From Enterococcus hulanensis (GTDB taxonomy: Bacteria > Bacillota > Bacilli > Lactobacillales > Enterococcaceae): a DNA stretch of 64,000 nucleotides. The notes under the pieces are model-generated. The model made no database searches and was not told the origin of the DNA. It saw only the letters and a program-made list of their open reading frames with translations. The stretch's first letter is position 1. Each line of letters starts with the position of its first letter. The DNA lies in NCBI RefSeq assembly GCF_005405485.1, contig NZ_BJED01000003.1, positions 124,001-188,000 of the forward strand, in the 5' to 3' direction. The position numbers and the translations under genes were made by a program. Shown here piece after piece: positions 27,101-34,612 of the stretch.

Positions 27101-29176
27101 TTTTTCAGTTACTTCAATCTCAGGAGTAGTAAACGTTCCATTTCCATTGATTGTTGTTGTAACTGTGCCCGCAACTTTTGAACTCGGAGGCAATGTTGTT
27201 GATCCGCCGTCATGTTGATTTGGGCTTTGGATGAAGTCTGGTTTAGTCAGGTAAGGACCATATAAAGTACTCTTAACAACTAACTGATGACCGTCTTTAT
27301 TGTCAGTAACCGTCAATTTATCGGCAACTTTCCCACCTTTAGGACCCAACTGGGCAACAGTCGTCTCGGTCTTGACTTTAGGCTGCCATTTAGTGATAGT
27401 TTTTTCGTCGTCATCATTAAACGGTGCTTGGAAGCCTTTTGTAAAATGTTCTTGATTTGCTTGATCTGCCACAACGACCTTCAATACTGGATAATAAAAA
27501 CCTGGTCCAGTTGATTTATGTTGAGAGGTGACAGTGTAATCTCCCGCTGCGGTTACGGTTTCGGTATCACTGCCGATAAAAGAAATATCTCCCGGCAAGC
27601 TGTTCACATCAAGTTTTTGCGTACCGTAATCGGTTGCTGAGTAATACCAATCAATTTGGAATTTCACTGGAACCTTATTATTCGTACCAATAACATTCGG
27701 CCAATTTCCTTCAGCTAAAGAAATACTTACTTTATCTTCTAGGTTATCGCCTTCTTTGATTTGTACCTTAGAAACGGTCGTTCCTTTTACTGCGAACTTT
27801 TCAATGACTTTGGTTTTTTCATTTTCTTCATTGAACTGTGCTTGGAAACCTTTTTCAAAAGCATCCGGAGTATTCTGCTTGTTCTTATCTAGTTTTAATA
27901 CCGGATAATAGAAGCCTTGTTTGTCAGCCGTATTTGCTGAAGGAACATCTTTTACACCTGGAGCATTTACCGTGAATGTATCCGTGTGCGGTAATTTCGT
28001 TACATCTGCAGGTAGACTGTTCACATTAAATTTTTGATTCCCGTAATCTGTCGGTGAATAATACCAATCAATTTCAAATGAAGCTGGGACTGGTGTTTGA
28101 GTATCAACGATAGTTGGCCAAGGTTTATTACCTTCTACGCTGATTGTTACTTGGTCCGATAACTGTTGACCGATTTGTACATCTTGTTTAGAAACAGTTG
28201 TTCCAACTGGTGCAAACGTTTTTTGTTCTTCTTTAAATTGAATACTAGCGGATGCTTCTTTGCTTAATCCAGTAGCAGTGTATGCTGTTATCATGTTCTG
28301 AGAAGTATCCCAAGCGTAACGCTGCATTTGATGACCTGGAAGTTTGGTTACCTTTGCCGTAATATTCAATGGATTTCCAGCTGGGCCTTGATTAGCTGTA
28401 TAGTTGTCTAACTCAGCGATGCTGTTTAAGGTAATAGTCCCAGAACCCGTTCCGCCTGACTTCGGCACAAATTGTCCGCCGGTCATGCTCATTTCTAATT
28501 TACCGCCAAACAGACGTAAATCAACATTTTTCATATCTTTCGATGCAGCTGATTTAAGTGATAAATTCATATTGGCTTTTTTTGAACCCGCGACTTCAGT
28601 CAAACCAAGTGACAAAGTATACGGTCCATAATAATTATCAGCCAACGCTCTAATTTCATCATTCTTATTTTTGGCCGCAACGGCTTCTGAATTACCACTA
28701 CTTAGGCGGCTGTTAAATTTTGTCAAAAAATCCGCTCTAGTTGTTGAAGATGATTCCAACTCAGTATGCGTAAAGTACGACATCGCCGCATGATTTGTAT
28801 GATCCGGTGCTGGTGCAGCGACTAGCACGTGATACATAAATGCTCCAATTGCTGCTGCATTAGACGAATCAACTGACTTATTAGCATTGGTAAAATTCGA
28901 TGACGGGCTTACATATTTTCCTGATTCTGTACAAAACATGAAGGAATTCCCCATTGGTTCGCTACCGCCAGTAGCATAGGAAATCGTTCGTACATCTCCT
29001 ACACCGCCTTCAAACATATAACCATATGCATTTTGTCCATAACCAGTATTTCCACCCGCAGGCTTCGCTTCTACGATCATCGACAAACCATTAAACCCTA
29101 ATGACGACAGCACCATAAATATAGCTGCCGTAACTCGAGTCATTTTACCAAGAATTTTTATAATTCTTGTTTTCAT
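21185..29176 (-). CDS. Giant VaFE-repeat LPXTG surface adhesin
   Basis: About 2663 residues. The signal peptide (KMTRVTAAIFMVLSSLGF) is followed by an N-terminal domain with the sole cysteine (FMFCTESGKY) that may be a thioester-like head, then several all-beta stalk modules (two with YYSATDYG/YYSPTDYG), then 12 VaFE repeats of 110-125 residues carrying the VVFEKLY isopeptide motif (Glu partner of Lys/Asn), and a C-terminal sorting signal LPQTG plus hydrophobic segment and RKR tail. Intramolecular Lys-Asn bonds would make a rigid, protease-resistant stalk. The ATG at 29176 has AAGGGAG nine bases upstream; the frame back to 29248 would start at GTG on top of a ribosome site. A degenerate-receiver regulator lies upstream. 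Confidence 0.93.
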   Translation of the reverse strand: MKTRIIKILGKMTRVTAAIFMVLSSLGFNGLSMIVEAKPAGGNTGYGQNAYGYMFEGGVGDVRTISYATGGSEPMGNSFMFCTESGKYVSPSSNFTNANKSVDSSNAAAIGAFMYHVLVAAPAPDHTNHAAMSYFTHTELESSSTTRADFLTKFNSRLSSGNSEAVAAKNKNDEIRALADNYYGPYTLSLGLTEVAGSKKANMNLSLKSAASKDMKNVDLRLFGGKLEMSMTGGQFVPKSGGTGSGTITLNSIAELDNYTANQGPAGNPLNITAKVTKLPGHQMQRYAWDTSQNMITAYTATGLSKEASASIQFKEEQKTFAPVGTTVSKQDVQIGQQLSDQVTISVEGNKPWPTIVDTQTPVPASFEIDWYYSPTDYGNQKFNVNSLPADVTKLPHTDTFTVNAPGVKDVPSANTADKQGFYYPVLKLDKNKQNTPDAFEKGFQAQFNEENEKTKVIEKFAVKGTTVSKVQIKEGDNLEDKVSISLAEGNWPNVIGTNNKVPVKFQIDWYYSATDYGTQKLDVNSLPGDISFIGSDTETVTAAGDYTVTSQHKSTGPGFYYPVLKVVVADQANQEHFTKGFQAPFNDDDEKTITKWQPKVKTETTVAQLGPKGGKVADKLTVTDNKDGHQLVVKSTLYGPYLTKPDFIQSPNQHDGGSTTLPPSSKVAGTVTTTINGNGTFTTPEIEVTEKGWYVWVEEIESTTYTEPWHSNFGSADEYVVVPWVPNIETTVSDASGTVGAQIYDTIKVLDLPGMWGLPIDGKGNLNDWDSKNPELIGKDRDPDKNGDYNLPDGWGTGEETAEELTATFTMYYSPTKPIRDDKIPAGAEVFDVVKAPLISGELRTTEFKAFDKAGWYTIVVTGGSDSGRLAKFQTDYGIPSETVHVPSGSEEEFYTQVNEENVFSNKPVYDTLHVNKALSSDNAEVTFTLYKYSDKANDFDYSNPTEVAKSSKGMPIKKYGEYKSNVDGYGLEDVRITEQGTYGWIAKVVDTKTGKVIYEGNHGDPGEVFNVHKVNIHTKASSNDIYLGEPIHDTVILETTVPDGYYVIVDLYKFSDKVNDFANAENATAADIVWTSEKIKVSASGEYKTGSFTPKEVGSYGYVEKLYDDKGKLVHTGKKGEETENVIVRPKIEIGTSAKDRETDINEGNALDENGQPKEEVTIVDTVSYKDLVVGRDYTVKGVLMDKSTGQAFVGSDGKKVTAEKTFKADKKNGTIDLEFVVKKTDMRGKTVVVFEKLYEGEKEVAVHEEITDEKQTVNYPEIETNASDVGTGTDEGNATEKVTIKDIVSYKNLVVGREYTVKGVLMDKETGQPFLTADGQEVRAEKKFTAEKKNGTIELEFVVTKGDLAGKTVVVFEKLFNQDKEVGSHTDIEDDDQTVSYPKVGTKAAESSIHGDKVVIEDNVSYENLIPGKEYTVKGKLMDKSTGNAFLVDGKEVTGETTFKAPDSGKGIVKVTFTFDRSALKDNKELVVFERLYGATGKVVATHEDIDDEDQTVPVQPPAEVKTSAKDLETGLNLGNAKEEVTIVDTVSYKNLIVGKEYTVKGVLMDKGTNQPFKTTDGKTVKAEKTFTAEKQNGTIDLEFKITKGDLAGKSVVVFETLYLGEKEIASHTDINDENQTVDFPEVETKAIDKDTEQNEGLDKEEVIIVDTVSYKNLQIGKEYTVKGVLMDKKTNQPFLTTEGKEVRAEKTFTAEKKNGTIDLEFVVTKGDLAGKTVVVFENLYHEDVEVGAHTDIEDEDQSVNYPKVGTKAAETSIHGDTIVLEDNVAYENLKPGQQYKVDGVLMDKATGQPFLVNKEEVTGSATFNASKTGSGTVKVKFTFKRSALKENQELVVFEKLYGAKGVLVGTHEDINDKDQTVEVKPEVEVETTAIDKDTEMDEGLAKEEVKIIDTVEYKNLNVGQEYTVKGVLMDKATGNPFLTTEGKEVHAEKTFTAEKQNGTIELEFVVTKGDLAGKTVVVFEKLYHEDKEVGSHTDINDEDQSVNYPDVGTKASETSVHGDTVTIKDIVSYDNLVPGKEYKVTGVLMDKETGEAFKVDDKEITGEATFTANKKGTGTVEVEFTFSRKALEDPKNLVVFEKLYNSAGKLVGTHEDINDKDQTVEIKPEIELETDAIDKDTEMDEGLANERVTIVDTVSYKHLNVGQNYTVKGVLMDKATGKPFLTREGDEVRAQKTFKAEKPDGTIDLEFVIKRGDLAGKTVVVFETLYHDEKEVAAHTDIEDEDQTVTYPKVGTQASQTTGSTDKDVKIKDIVSYENLIPGKEYTVNGVLMNKETGKPFIVAEKEVTSKATFKASETGSGTVEVEFVFPRSEINEDTVLVVFEKLYNAEGKLVGVHEDLEDEDQTVRQPQVSTKAKDKDSGTNEGFADDEVTVVDEVSYKNLIVGKEYTVKGVLMDKATNKPFLTREGNEVHAEKTFKATKRDGTIQLEFKITKGDLAGKTVVVFETLYQEEKEVASHTDIEDKDQSVHYPKVGTQAAEISKDSDEDVIINDIIFYENLIPGESYTVRGTLMMKEANAPFTVLGREVESQATFVASDTGTGTVEMRFTFRRSLLSNDLTLVAFEKLFDAKGNLIGSHEDINDEAQTVTIKKTNPDLPSTKGDTFTDGSSLSSGSSYGTSSGGTLPQTGEQVLKVLPYIGLVIIVLAGALYFYRKRQV
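21395..25740 (-). repeat. Array of 12 VaFE repeats in two alternating types
   Basis: Units are about 350 bases. Type A reads YTVKGVLMDK, a FLTTEGKE-type loop and LEFVVTKGDLAGK; type B has a shorter loop ending KEVTG and a FTFKRSAL strand. In transcriptional order the array is A A B A A B A B A B A B. Each ends with H-x-D/E-I-x-D-x-x-Q-[TS]-V. Confidence 0.85.
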
Positions 29177-29273
29177 TCTCTTGCACTCCCTTTCTTTTTC
29201 TCTCCTTTTCGCCAATAAATCTCTCTCTTCTTCCCCGTTAAGCGTCACCTCCCTAGTAATTTCATCCTGTATA

Positions 29274-29984
29274 CTACTCTTCTATTTCAGCTAACTGCTT
29301 TTCAACAAGATCATTTTCAAAATAATCAAAAAACTCTTTTCTCAGTCGATAGCCTTGCCCCCATACTGTTTGGATCGCTCCATGTCCGCATTCGTACTCC
29401 AGCTTTTCATTTACTTTAGAGACAACTTTCGACAAGCTTGCTAAAACAGATTTATTGGGTTCTTTGTTCCAAATTTGACGACTGATTTCTTCTCTAGATA
29501 CTGTTCGATTGCCAGAATGGATTAAATAATCAACAATTTCCTTTTGTTTCAACTTCAGATTCAAATCAGATAATTTCTGCTTAACATTCATTTGTTGAAC
29601 GTGATCTTCTTTTTGGAATGCCAAACGAGAAATCTCAGCAATCAGCAAAAGTTCCCTTAGTCTTTCTAAATTTGAATCTACTGGGATCAAGCCATCAAAA
29701 TTCGTCTCCGTCATTTCATCACAGCTCATATCAATGACACGGCGAAAGAGTTTAAAGCGTCCGTATTGTAATTGTTGAACCAACCTCTCTACTTCTTTGT
29801 CATATAATGATTCACTGAAAATGATTCCATCAAATTGAGATAAAAATTGTTTATTAAATTTCTCCTTTTTCAACTCGGTGATTAGACTATTCGAGCAATA
29901 AACCTCATTTCCTAGTTGCTTCAACTGACTTTCGAAGGTCTCCTCATAGGAAGGAACCTTAGTTAAAATCAATAACTGCATCAT
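29274..29984 (-). CDS. OmpR-like winged-helix regulator with degenerate receiver (adhesin locus)
   Basis: A 236-residue cytoplasmic protein. The C-terminal third is a clear winged helix (TVSREEISRQIWNKE to TVWGQGYRLR). The N-terminus has a receiver-like alternation of strands and helices but lacks the acidic pocket (LILTKV in place of LVVDDE) and has a serine-glutamate pair (IIFSES) where the phospho-acceptor aspartate should end strand 3. It therefore probably does not take part in ordinary phosphotransfer. It is related to the protein at 38335-39051 and sits just upstream of the giant adhesin, which it likely controls. Two adjacent ATGs (29984, 29981) follow GGAG. Confidence 0.85.
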   Translation of the reverse strand: MMQLLILTKVPSYEETFESQLKQLGNEVYCSNSLITELKKEKFNKQFLSQFDGIIFSESLYDKEVERLVQQLQYGRFKLFRRVIDMSCDEMTETNFDGLIPVDSNLERLRELLLIAEISRLAFQKEDHVQQMNVKQKLSDLNLKLKQKEIVDYLIHSGNRTVSREEISRQIWNKEPNKSVLASLSKVVSKVNEKLEYECGHGAIQTVWGQGYRLRKEFFDYFENDLVEKQLAEIEE

Positions 29985-30404
29985 TTTCTCCTTTCCTTAT
30001 GCTGTATTTATGATTGATTTCAATTGAAAACCATTCGTTCAAATAAGCATTTTGAAATTAATTAGATTAACAATTACAAAAAAATAAAAATATTTTTATA
30101 AAATAATTATATTATATAGTTAATTTAAGGTCGAATTATCTTTTCTAATCATTTTTAAGTTAATTATTTTCTTTGATCATTATTATTTTACGGTATATAT
30201 ACGAATATTTAATAAAGAAAACAATCTATATCAACCAAAAAAGACTAGCCCATTAATAAGAAATAACAGAAAAGCCCTCAAATTCAACAATATACTTTTT
30301 CAATTAGTGCTTAATAAGTGGTAAAAAAAGTGAATTAAGTTGATAAAATCTCATATTTAGCTGAAATTAGAAACTTATCCAGTTCAATACAGTTAAAAAC
30401 AATC
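29985..30404. other. AT-rich intergenic region
   Basis: No ORF is supported. It must contain the promoter of the regulator and adhesin genes; several TATAAT-like hexamers occur near 30100-30120, but none has a good -35 at 16-18 bases. Confidence 0.55.
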
Positions 30405-30436
30405 AAAAAAAGCATCCTCTTTTTGAGAATGCCTTC
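30405..30436 (-). terminator. Terminator after glycerate kinase
   Basis: On the minus strand, GCATTCTC pairs with GAGGATGC around a short A-rich loop, followed by seven T. Confidence 0.85.
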
Positions 30437-30454
30437 TTCTTATAAATTCAATTT

Positions 30455-31594
30455 TTATTCAATACACAATACACGTACAATATTTTCCACCGTGCGTTCT
30501 AAATTGGCTTCACCTGACTTCAAGGCTGCATCCAACGATCCTGCCTTATCTAAAATACCAAAAATCGCCGTCATTCCCTCGTCGTACAACACCTCTACTT
30601 GTTCGCCAATATATCCAGCACATGCAAAAACCGGTTTGTTGTATTTTTTTGCCAGCTTTGCGACACCATAAGGAGCTTTACCGAATTTCGTTTGAAAATC
30701 CATACCACCTTCACCAGTGAATACATAATCGGCATGAGCAATTTCTTCTTCTAAATGTGTCAACTCGATCACTAGATCGACACCAGAATGCATACTAGCA
30801 CCAGCAAAAACTAACAGCCCTGCACCTAAACCACCGGCCGCACCAGCTCCAGCTTGTTTTGCGATATCTATAGCTAGATCTTTTTTGATGATTTCGGCAT
30901 AATGGGCGAGATTTTTATCCAGTTCTTCAACCATTTCAAGTGTTGCCCCTTTTTGCGGACCAAAAATGACGGATGCACCGTTCGGCCCGGTCAACGGATT
31001 CGTCACATCGCTGGCAATCACGACCTCGGTATCCGCAAGTCGCGCATCAATCGTTGTCATATCGATTTTTGCCAATCTTGACAAAGCGCCGCCGCCAGCC
31101 GCAAGATCATTATTTTCCTTATCTAATAAGCGAACACCTAACGCTTGCGCCATACCAGCACCACCATCATTTGTGACACTTCCGCCGATACCGATGATAA
31201 TTTTTTTCACGCCTTGATCCAAAGCTGCCTTGATCATTTGACCGGTTCCGTAGGTCGAAGTGATCAGCGGATTACGTTTTTCCTCGGACAGTAATTCGAT
31301 TCCGTTAGCTTTTGCCATTTCGATCACAGCAGTCTGTCTATCTGCCAACAAACCGAAATAAGTCCGAACTTTTTCAGTCGGTATCGGTCCTGACACTGTT
31401 ACTTCGACGCTTGTACCGCCGCTGCCATCGACTAACGCATCAACTGTCCCTTCTCCACCATCCGCCATCGGCACCTGAACCACTTTTGCATCAGGTAAAA
31501 CTTTGCGGATGCCGCGCTCCATTGCTTCACAGGCTCTTTTGGCACTCATACTCTCTTTAAAGGAATCTGGCGCCAATACAAAAGTTTTCTTCAT
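30455..31594 (-). CDS. Glycerate kinase (GarK/GlxK family)
   Basis: About 379 residues. The N-terminal MKKTFVLAPDSFKESMSAKR motif and later GGSVTNDGGAGMAQALG, GLLVFAGASMHSG and TGEGGMDFQTKFGK stretches are signatures of the GarK/GlxK family. It phosphorylates D-glycerate to 2-phosphoglycerate (or 3-phosphoglycerate in some members), linking glycerate or glyoxylate-derived sugars acids to glycolysis. The start was placed at the ATG at 31594, because AGGAGG lies 11 bases upstream, whereas the GTG at 31606 directly abuts it. It is a single-gene unit. Confidence 0.93.
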   Translation of the reverse strand: MKKTFVLAPDSFKESMSAKRACEAMERGIRKVLPDAKVVQVPMADGGEGTVDALVDGSGGTSVEVTVSGPIPTEKVRTYFGLLADRQTAVIEMAKANGIELLSEEKRNPLITSTYGTGQMIKAALDQGVKKIIIGIGGSVTNDGGAGMAQALGVRLLDKENNDLAAGGGALSRLAKIDMTTIDARLADTEVVIASDVTNPLTGPNGASVIFGPQKGATLEMVEELDKNLAHYAEIIKKDLAIDIAKQAGAGAAGGLGAGLLVFAGASMHSGVDLVIELTHLEEEIAHADYVFTGEGGMDFQTKFGKAPYGVAKLAKKYNKPVFACAGYIGEQVEVLYDEGMTAIFGILDKAGSLDAALKSGEANLERTVENIVRVLCIE

Positions 31595-31634
31595 TGAACT
31601 TTCCACCTCCTAATAACCATGCTCTTTCCACTAT

Positions 31635-31664
31635 AGTATCGCTCAAAAAAGGGATTCTAAGCAA
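31635..31664 (-). promoter_or_regulatory. Candidate promoter of glycerate kinase
   Basis: Minus-strand TTGCTT (31664-31659), 18 bases, GATACT (31640-31635). The fit is moderate. Confidence 0.4.
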
Positions 31665-31715
31665 GCGGTACGAAGAGTCAGCATTGAAGTTTTTCTTAAT
31701 TCTCGGGCAGATAAA

Positions 31716-31743
31716 TTGCTTTCGTTTTTTTACCCCGTATACT
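31716..31743 (+). promoter_or_regulatory. Candidate promoter of the 55-residue protein gene
   Basis: TTGCTT (31716-31721), 16 bases, TATACT (31738-31743), about 30 bases before the start codon. Confidence 0.55.
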
Positions 31744-31774
31744 GGAAGCTAAACTAAAAAAAGCAGGTGATCTT

Positions 31775-31942
31775 ATGTATGTTGTCAAAGTCCTCCATGG
31801 TTACATTGGTAAAGAAGGTCGTCGCACCCGTGAAAAAGACCCTGAGAAACTTTGGATATTCCAAAGTAAACAAGAATCCGAGCAGTTCGCCGAAAAAATC
31901 GGCGGCCGCAGCAAACATGTCTCTAAAATCAGAAAAGATTGA
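31775..31942 (+). CDS. Small basic hypothetical protein (55 residues)
   Basis: The frame encodes MYVVKVLHGYIGKEGRRTRE at its start and ends in SKHVSKIRKD. It is rich in Lys and Arg, has a promoter, an AGGTGA ribosome site five bases before the ATG and its own terminator, so it is very likely a real gene although too short for usual ORF filters. No family is recognised; its basic charge is compatible with nucleic-acid or ribosome contact, which is inference only. Confidence 0.8.
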   Translation: MYVVKVLHGYIGKEGRRTREKDPEKLWIFQSKQESEQFAEKIGGRSKHVSKIRKD

Positions 31943-31946
31943 TTAG

Positions 31947-31982
31947 AAAAAACTGCGCATCCTAATTGGTGCGCAGTTTTTA
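31947..31982. terminator. Terminator after the 55-residue gene
   Basis: AAAACTGCGCA pairs with TGCGCAGTTTT and is flanked by A-runs and T-runs on both sides, so it may work in both directions. Confidence 0.88.
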
Positions 31983-32059
31983 ACTTAAGCATATGAATTT
32001 TAAATGAAGACTATCCGTAGTAAGGTGAAATTATAAATATTTTAAAGGAGGACACACTT

Positions 32060-32509
32060 ATGCCTTGGAACATGAAAGATTACCCAGCCTCAATGAAGAA
32101 CTTAGATCCTTTGATTCGAAAAAAAGCGATCGATATCGCCAATGCACTATTAGATGATGGTTATCCCGATGATCGAGCGATCCCGATTGCTACTAGCCAA
32201 GCAGAGAAATGGTACGACGATGCTTCTGCAGAAGAAAAAAAAGATTTTCAAAAAGCAAAAGCACCTCAAAAAAATGATACCCATGAGCATGATAAAAACG
32301 CGAAGAAGTTAATGAATGCGGATGTTCAAGTCAAATATCTCGAGGACAAATGGCTCGTTATTTCTGAAAAAGCCAGCCAAGCCAGTGACACCTTCGACAA
32401 AAAAGAACAAGCAGTTGAACGCGCCAAAGAAATCGCCAAAAATAAAAATTCCTCTGTTAAAGTTTACAAACAAGATGGAACGTTGCAGGACTCTTTTGAT
32501 TACTCTTAA
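32060..32509 (+). CDS. DUF2188-type stress-like hypothetical protein
   Basis: A 149-residue hydrophilic protein. The N-terminal half (MKDYPASMKNLDPLIRKKAI, then DRAIPIATSQAEKWYDDAS) is a short helical module seen in many Firmicutes; the C-terminal half (VKYLEDKWLVISEKASQAS to VKVYKQDGTLQDSFDYS) matches DUF2188, a small beta-hairpin/helix unit that holds a repeated K-x-W/G pattern. Function is not known; relatives often belong to general stress regulons. AAAGGAGG lies upstream of the ATG, and a strong terminator follows. Confidence 0.85.
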   Translation: MPWNMKDYPASMKNLDPLIRKKAIDIANALLDDGYPDDRAIPIATSQAEKWYDDASAEEKKDFQKAKAPQKNDTHEHDKNAKKLMNADVQVKYLEDKWLVISEKASQASDTFDKKEQAVERAKEIAKNKNSSVKVYKQDGTLQDSFDYS

Positions 32510-32551
32510 TTTCGTTTATAAAGTTTTGTGAACGACGAGATACAAATAGAC

Positions 32552-32595
32552 AAAAAAGGGATCAAAATCGTCATGACGATCTTGATCCCTTTTTC
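32552..32595. terminator. Bidirectional terminator between DUF2188 and MarR genes
   Basis: AAAAAGGGATCAA, ATCGTC and the mirror arm GACGAT, TTGATCCCTTTTT form a stem of about 18 pairs. It serves both converging genes. Confidence 0.9.
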
Positions 32596-32626
32596 GAACA
32601 TCGGCCACTAACCGGCGTTCATTTTA

Positions 32627-33088
32627 TCAATCTTGCAAATCATTGATAATTTGTTTTGAAATTCTATTGAAGGTAGAGAGGTCTTCATTTGATAAAGTAA
32701 CAGTCATTTGGCTTTCGATATCTGACATAATCTCCTTTACCTTTTCTGCCACCTCAACGCCTTTTGGAGTTAATTCTATGATAGTTAGGCGCCGATCTTC
32801 TTCTGATTTATTTCGAATGACCAAACCGACTTTTTCCATGCGAGAAATAGAGGTAGTCACTGTCGAATGGTCGATACAAAGGTATTGTCCTAAGCTTTTT
32901 TGAGAGCACGGCTGCATTTCAAGCAATGCTAAAAGTGCCATTTCTTGGCCGGGATATAAATTTAAAGAGCGGATTTTTTCAGATACCACTGCTTTATGAG
33001 CTGTCGCAAGTTCTATGATATCAGCCCCCAAAGGACTAATATTACTTAACAAAGAAACGATATTACATTGTTCATCTTGATATCTCAT
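32627..33088 (-). CDS. MarR family transcriptional repressor of the OYE operon
   Basis: A 153-residue winged-helix protein; helix-turn-helix in SQKSLGQYLCIDHSTVTTSI followed by the basic wing RNKSEEDRRLTIIELT. It has cysteines at about 8, 57 and 65 that could sense electrophiles or oxidants. It is the second gene after the alkene reductase (22-base gap), and two palindromes of the same type lie over the common promoter at 34212-34261, so it probably represses its own operon until an electrophile arrives. Confidence 0.9.
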   Translation of the reverse strand: MRYQDEQCNIVSLLSNISPLGADIIELATAHKAVVSEKIRSLNLYPGQEMALLALLEMQPCSQKSLGQYLCIDHSTVTTSISRMEKVGLVIRNKSEEDRRLTIIELTPKGVEVAEKVKEIMSDIESQMTVTLSNEDLSTFNRISKQIINDLQD

Positions 33089-33110
33089 AAAACCTACTCC
33101 TAAAGTTCAA

Positions 33111-34187
33111 TTATTTTTGTTCGTCAAGCGTTGGATAATCGATGTAGCCCTCATCTCCTCCGCCAAAGAACGTTTTACCGTCTGGTTCATTTAACTCGGC
33201 TCCTTGTTTCACTCGTGAAATAAAATCTGGATTGGCCAGTGCCCATGCACCGATAGATGCCATATCGGCCTGCCCATTTTTAATGTCATAATCCAGCTTT
33301 TCTAACGGACGCCCCATGCGATTAACAATTAACACATTATCCCAATTATTGCGTATATTTGTCAATATATCTTCCCGCCCTGTATACAACACATGCAGAT
33401 AGGCTAAATGAAGTTTATTTAATTCCTTAGTTAGGTAATCATATACCTCCACCCCGTCTTGACCTTCATCAATTGTACTAAAATCAGTATAAGGCGAGAT
33501 GCGAAAGCCGACTTTTTCAGCTCCTATCTCATCGACAATCGCTTTTGCAACTTCGATAGCAAACCGCGCCTTATTCTCAACTGTTCCACCAAATTGATCC
33601 GTACGCATATTTGAATTTTCACCTAAAAATTCATGGATCAGATAGCCGTTCGCCCCATGAATTTCAACACCATCCGCACCAGCTTCGATGGCAGCTTTTG
33701 CCGCCTTTCGAAAGTCCTCAATTGTACTTTCGATTTCTTCAACCGTCAGTTCACGTGATGCAAGCACTGGTTTCATCCCTTCAGCAGTAAATATATGGCC
33801 ATTCTCTGGTGCGATAGCAGACGGTGCAACGCCTTGATGATGATCACTTGTATTTTCTGGATGATTCATCCGTCCAGCATGCATAAGTTGAATGAAAAAT
33901 TTACCGCCCTTCTCGTGAACCGCTTCTGTGACTTGTCTCCATGCTTCGATGTGGTCTTGTGTATAAATTCCCGGACTCTTTAAATAGCCCTGACCTTCTA
34001 ACGATGGTTGTGTTCCTTCACTGATCAATAATCCCATAGAAGCACGTTGAGAATAATAAAGTGCTGAATGATCGTCTACAGTTCCATCATCATTTGCACG
34101 GTTGCGAGTCATGGGAGCCATAACTAAACGATGGGGCAAATGCATATCTCCTACTGTAATTGGTTTCCATAACGTATTAAATTCCAT
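33111..34187 (-). CDS. Old yellow enzyme family NADH:flavin oxidoreductase / alkene reductase
   Basis: A 358-residue FMN-dependent TIM-barrel enzyme. VMAPMTRNRAN holds the first FMN contacts, the substrate-activating His-Asn pair is in EIHGANGYL, and the GGTVENKARF and RMGRPLEK stretches are family hallmarks. It reduces activated alkenes, quinones and nitro compounds with NAD(P)H (NemA/XenA class). It is the promoter-proximal gene of the two-gene operon with the MarR regulator. AAGGGAAG is upstream of the ATG. Confidence 0.93.
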   Translation of the reverse strand: MEFNTLWKPITVGDMHLPHRLVMAPMTRNRANDDGTVDDHSALYYSQRASMGLLISEGTQPSLEGQGYLKSPGIYTQDHIEAWRQVTEAVHEKGGKFFIQLMHAGRMNHPENTSDHHQGVAPSAIAPENGHIFTAEGMKPVLASRELTVEEIESTIEDFRKAAKAAIEAGADGVEIHGANGYLIHEFLGENSNMRTDQFGGTVENKARFAIEVAKAIVDEIGAEKVGFRISPYTDFSTIDEGQDGVEVYDYLTKELNKLHLAYLHVLYTGREDILTNIRNNWDNVLIVNRMGRPLEKLDYDIKNGQADMASIGAWALANPDFISRVKQGAELNEPDGKTFFGGGDEGYIDYPTLDEQK

Positions 34188-34211
34188 ATTAAAAAACTTC
34201 CCTTCTTTTAT

Positions 34212-34261
34212 GTTGTCGACAACTTAATACGAGCATAATCGAATAATAGGTTGTCGTCAAC
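34212..34261 (-). promoter_or_regulatory. OYE-MarR promoter with two operator palindromes
   Basis: Minus strand: TTGACG (34260-34255), 17 bases, TATGCT (34237-34232). One palindrome GTTGACGACAAC (34250-34261) overlaps the -35; a second, perfect GTTGTCGACAAC (34212-34223), lies just past the expected start of transcription. This is the placement expected for a repressor that blocks RNA polymerase. Confidence 0.82.
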
Positions 34262-34382
34262 TTATTTGATTGTGAGCATTTTGAGAATGCAGTGAAAAGG
34301 AGCGGAGCTTTTCCAGTCATAAAAATAGACCCATTGTTGATAAAGAAGATCGGTCTAGCATCGTTAACAATTATAAAAAGGC

Positions 34383-34421
34383 AAAAAAAATAAGCACCTA
34401 CCGTGTTCAACAGTAGCTGCT
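34383..34421 (-). terminator. Terminator after the 49-residue gene
   Basis: On the minus strand, AGCAGCTAC pairs with GTAGGTGCT (one mismatch), followed by TTATTTTTTTT. Confidence 0.8.
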
Positions 34422-34462
34422 TTCAGTACGAACAGTAATTGTCCATTAGAGGATTACACTCC

Positions 34463-34612
34463 TTATGCGATTTTTGCTAATTCTTGTACTGCATTTTCAA
34501 TTGTTGTACCTGTCGCAAATTTATTTTCGTCTTGTTTGTCGAAAACAATAAATAGATTTAAGTTAGTATCTAAAGTTACGCGGTACTCCAACTTGTTGTT
34601 AGTGAATGTCAT
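34463..34612 (-). CDS. Small acidic hypothetical protein (49 residues)
   Basis: The frame begins MTFTNNKLEYRVTLD and ends AVQELAKIA. AAAGGAG lies ten bases before the ATG at 34612, and a terminator follows, so the shorter start was preferred to the longer frame from 34690, whose extra residues have no ribosome site. It has one beta-hairpin-like segment and one helix. No family is recognised. Confidence 0.65.
   Translation of the reverse strand: MTFTNNKLEYRVTLDTNLNLFIVFDKQDENKFATGTTIENAVQELAKIA

Noticed and set aside
29177-29248. Upstream extension of the giant adhesin to 29248
   Set aside because: That start is a GTG sitting on its own ribosome site and places charged residues ahead of the signal peptide.
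30000-30400. Possible TATAAT-type promoters in the AT-rich stretch
   Set aside because: Several TATAAT-like hexamers occur by chance in such AT-rich sequence and none has a -35 at the right distance.
31312-31560. Plus-strand ORF opposite glycerate kinase
   Set aside because: It lies wholly inside a family-typed gene; composition is low-complexity and out of frame.
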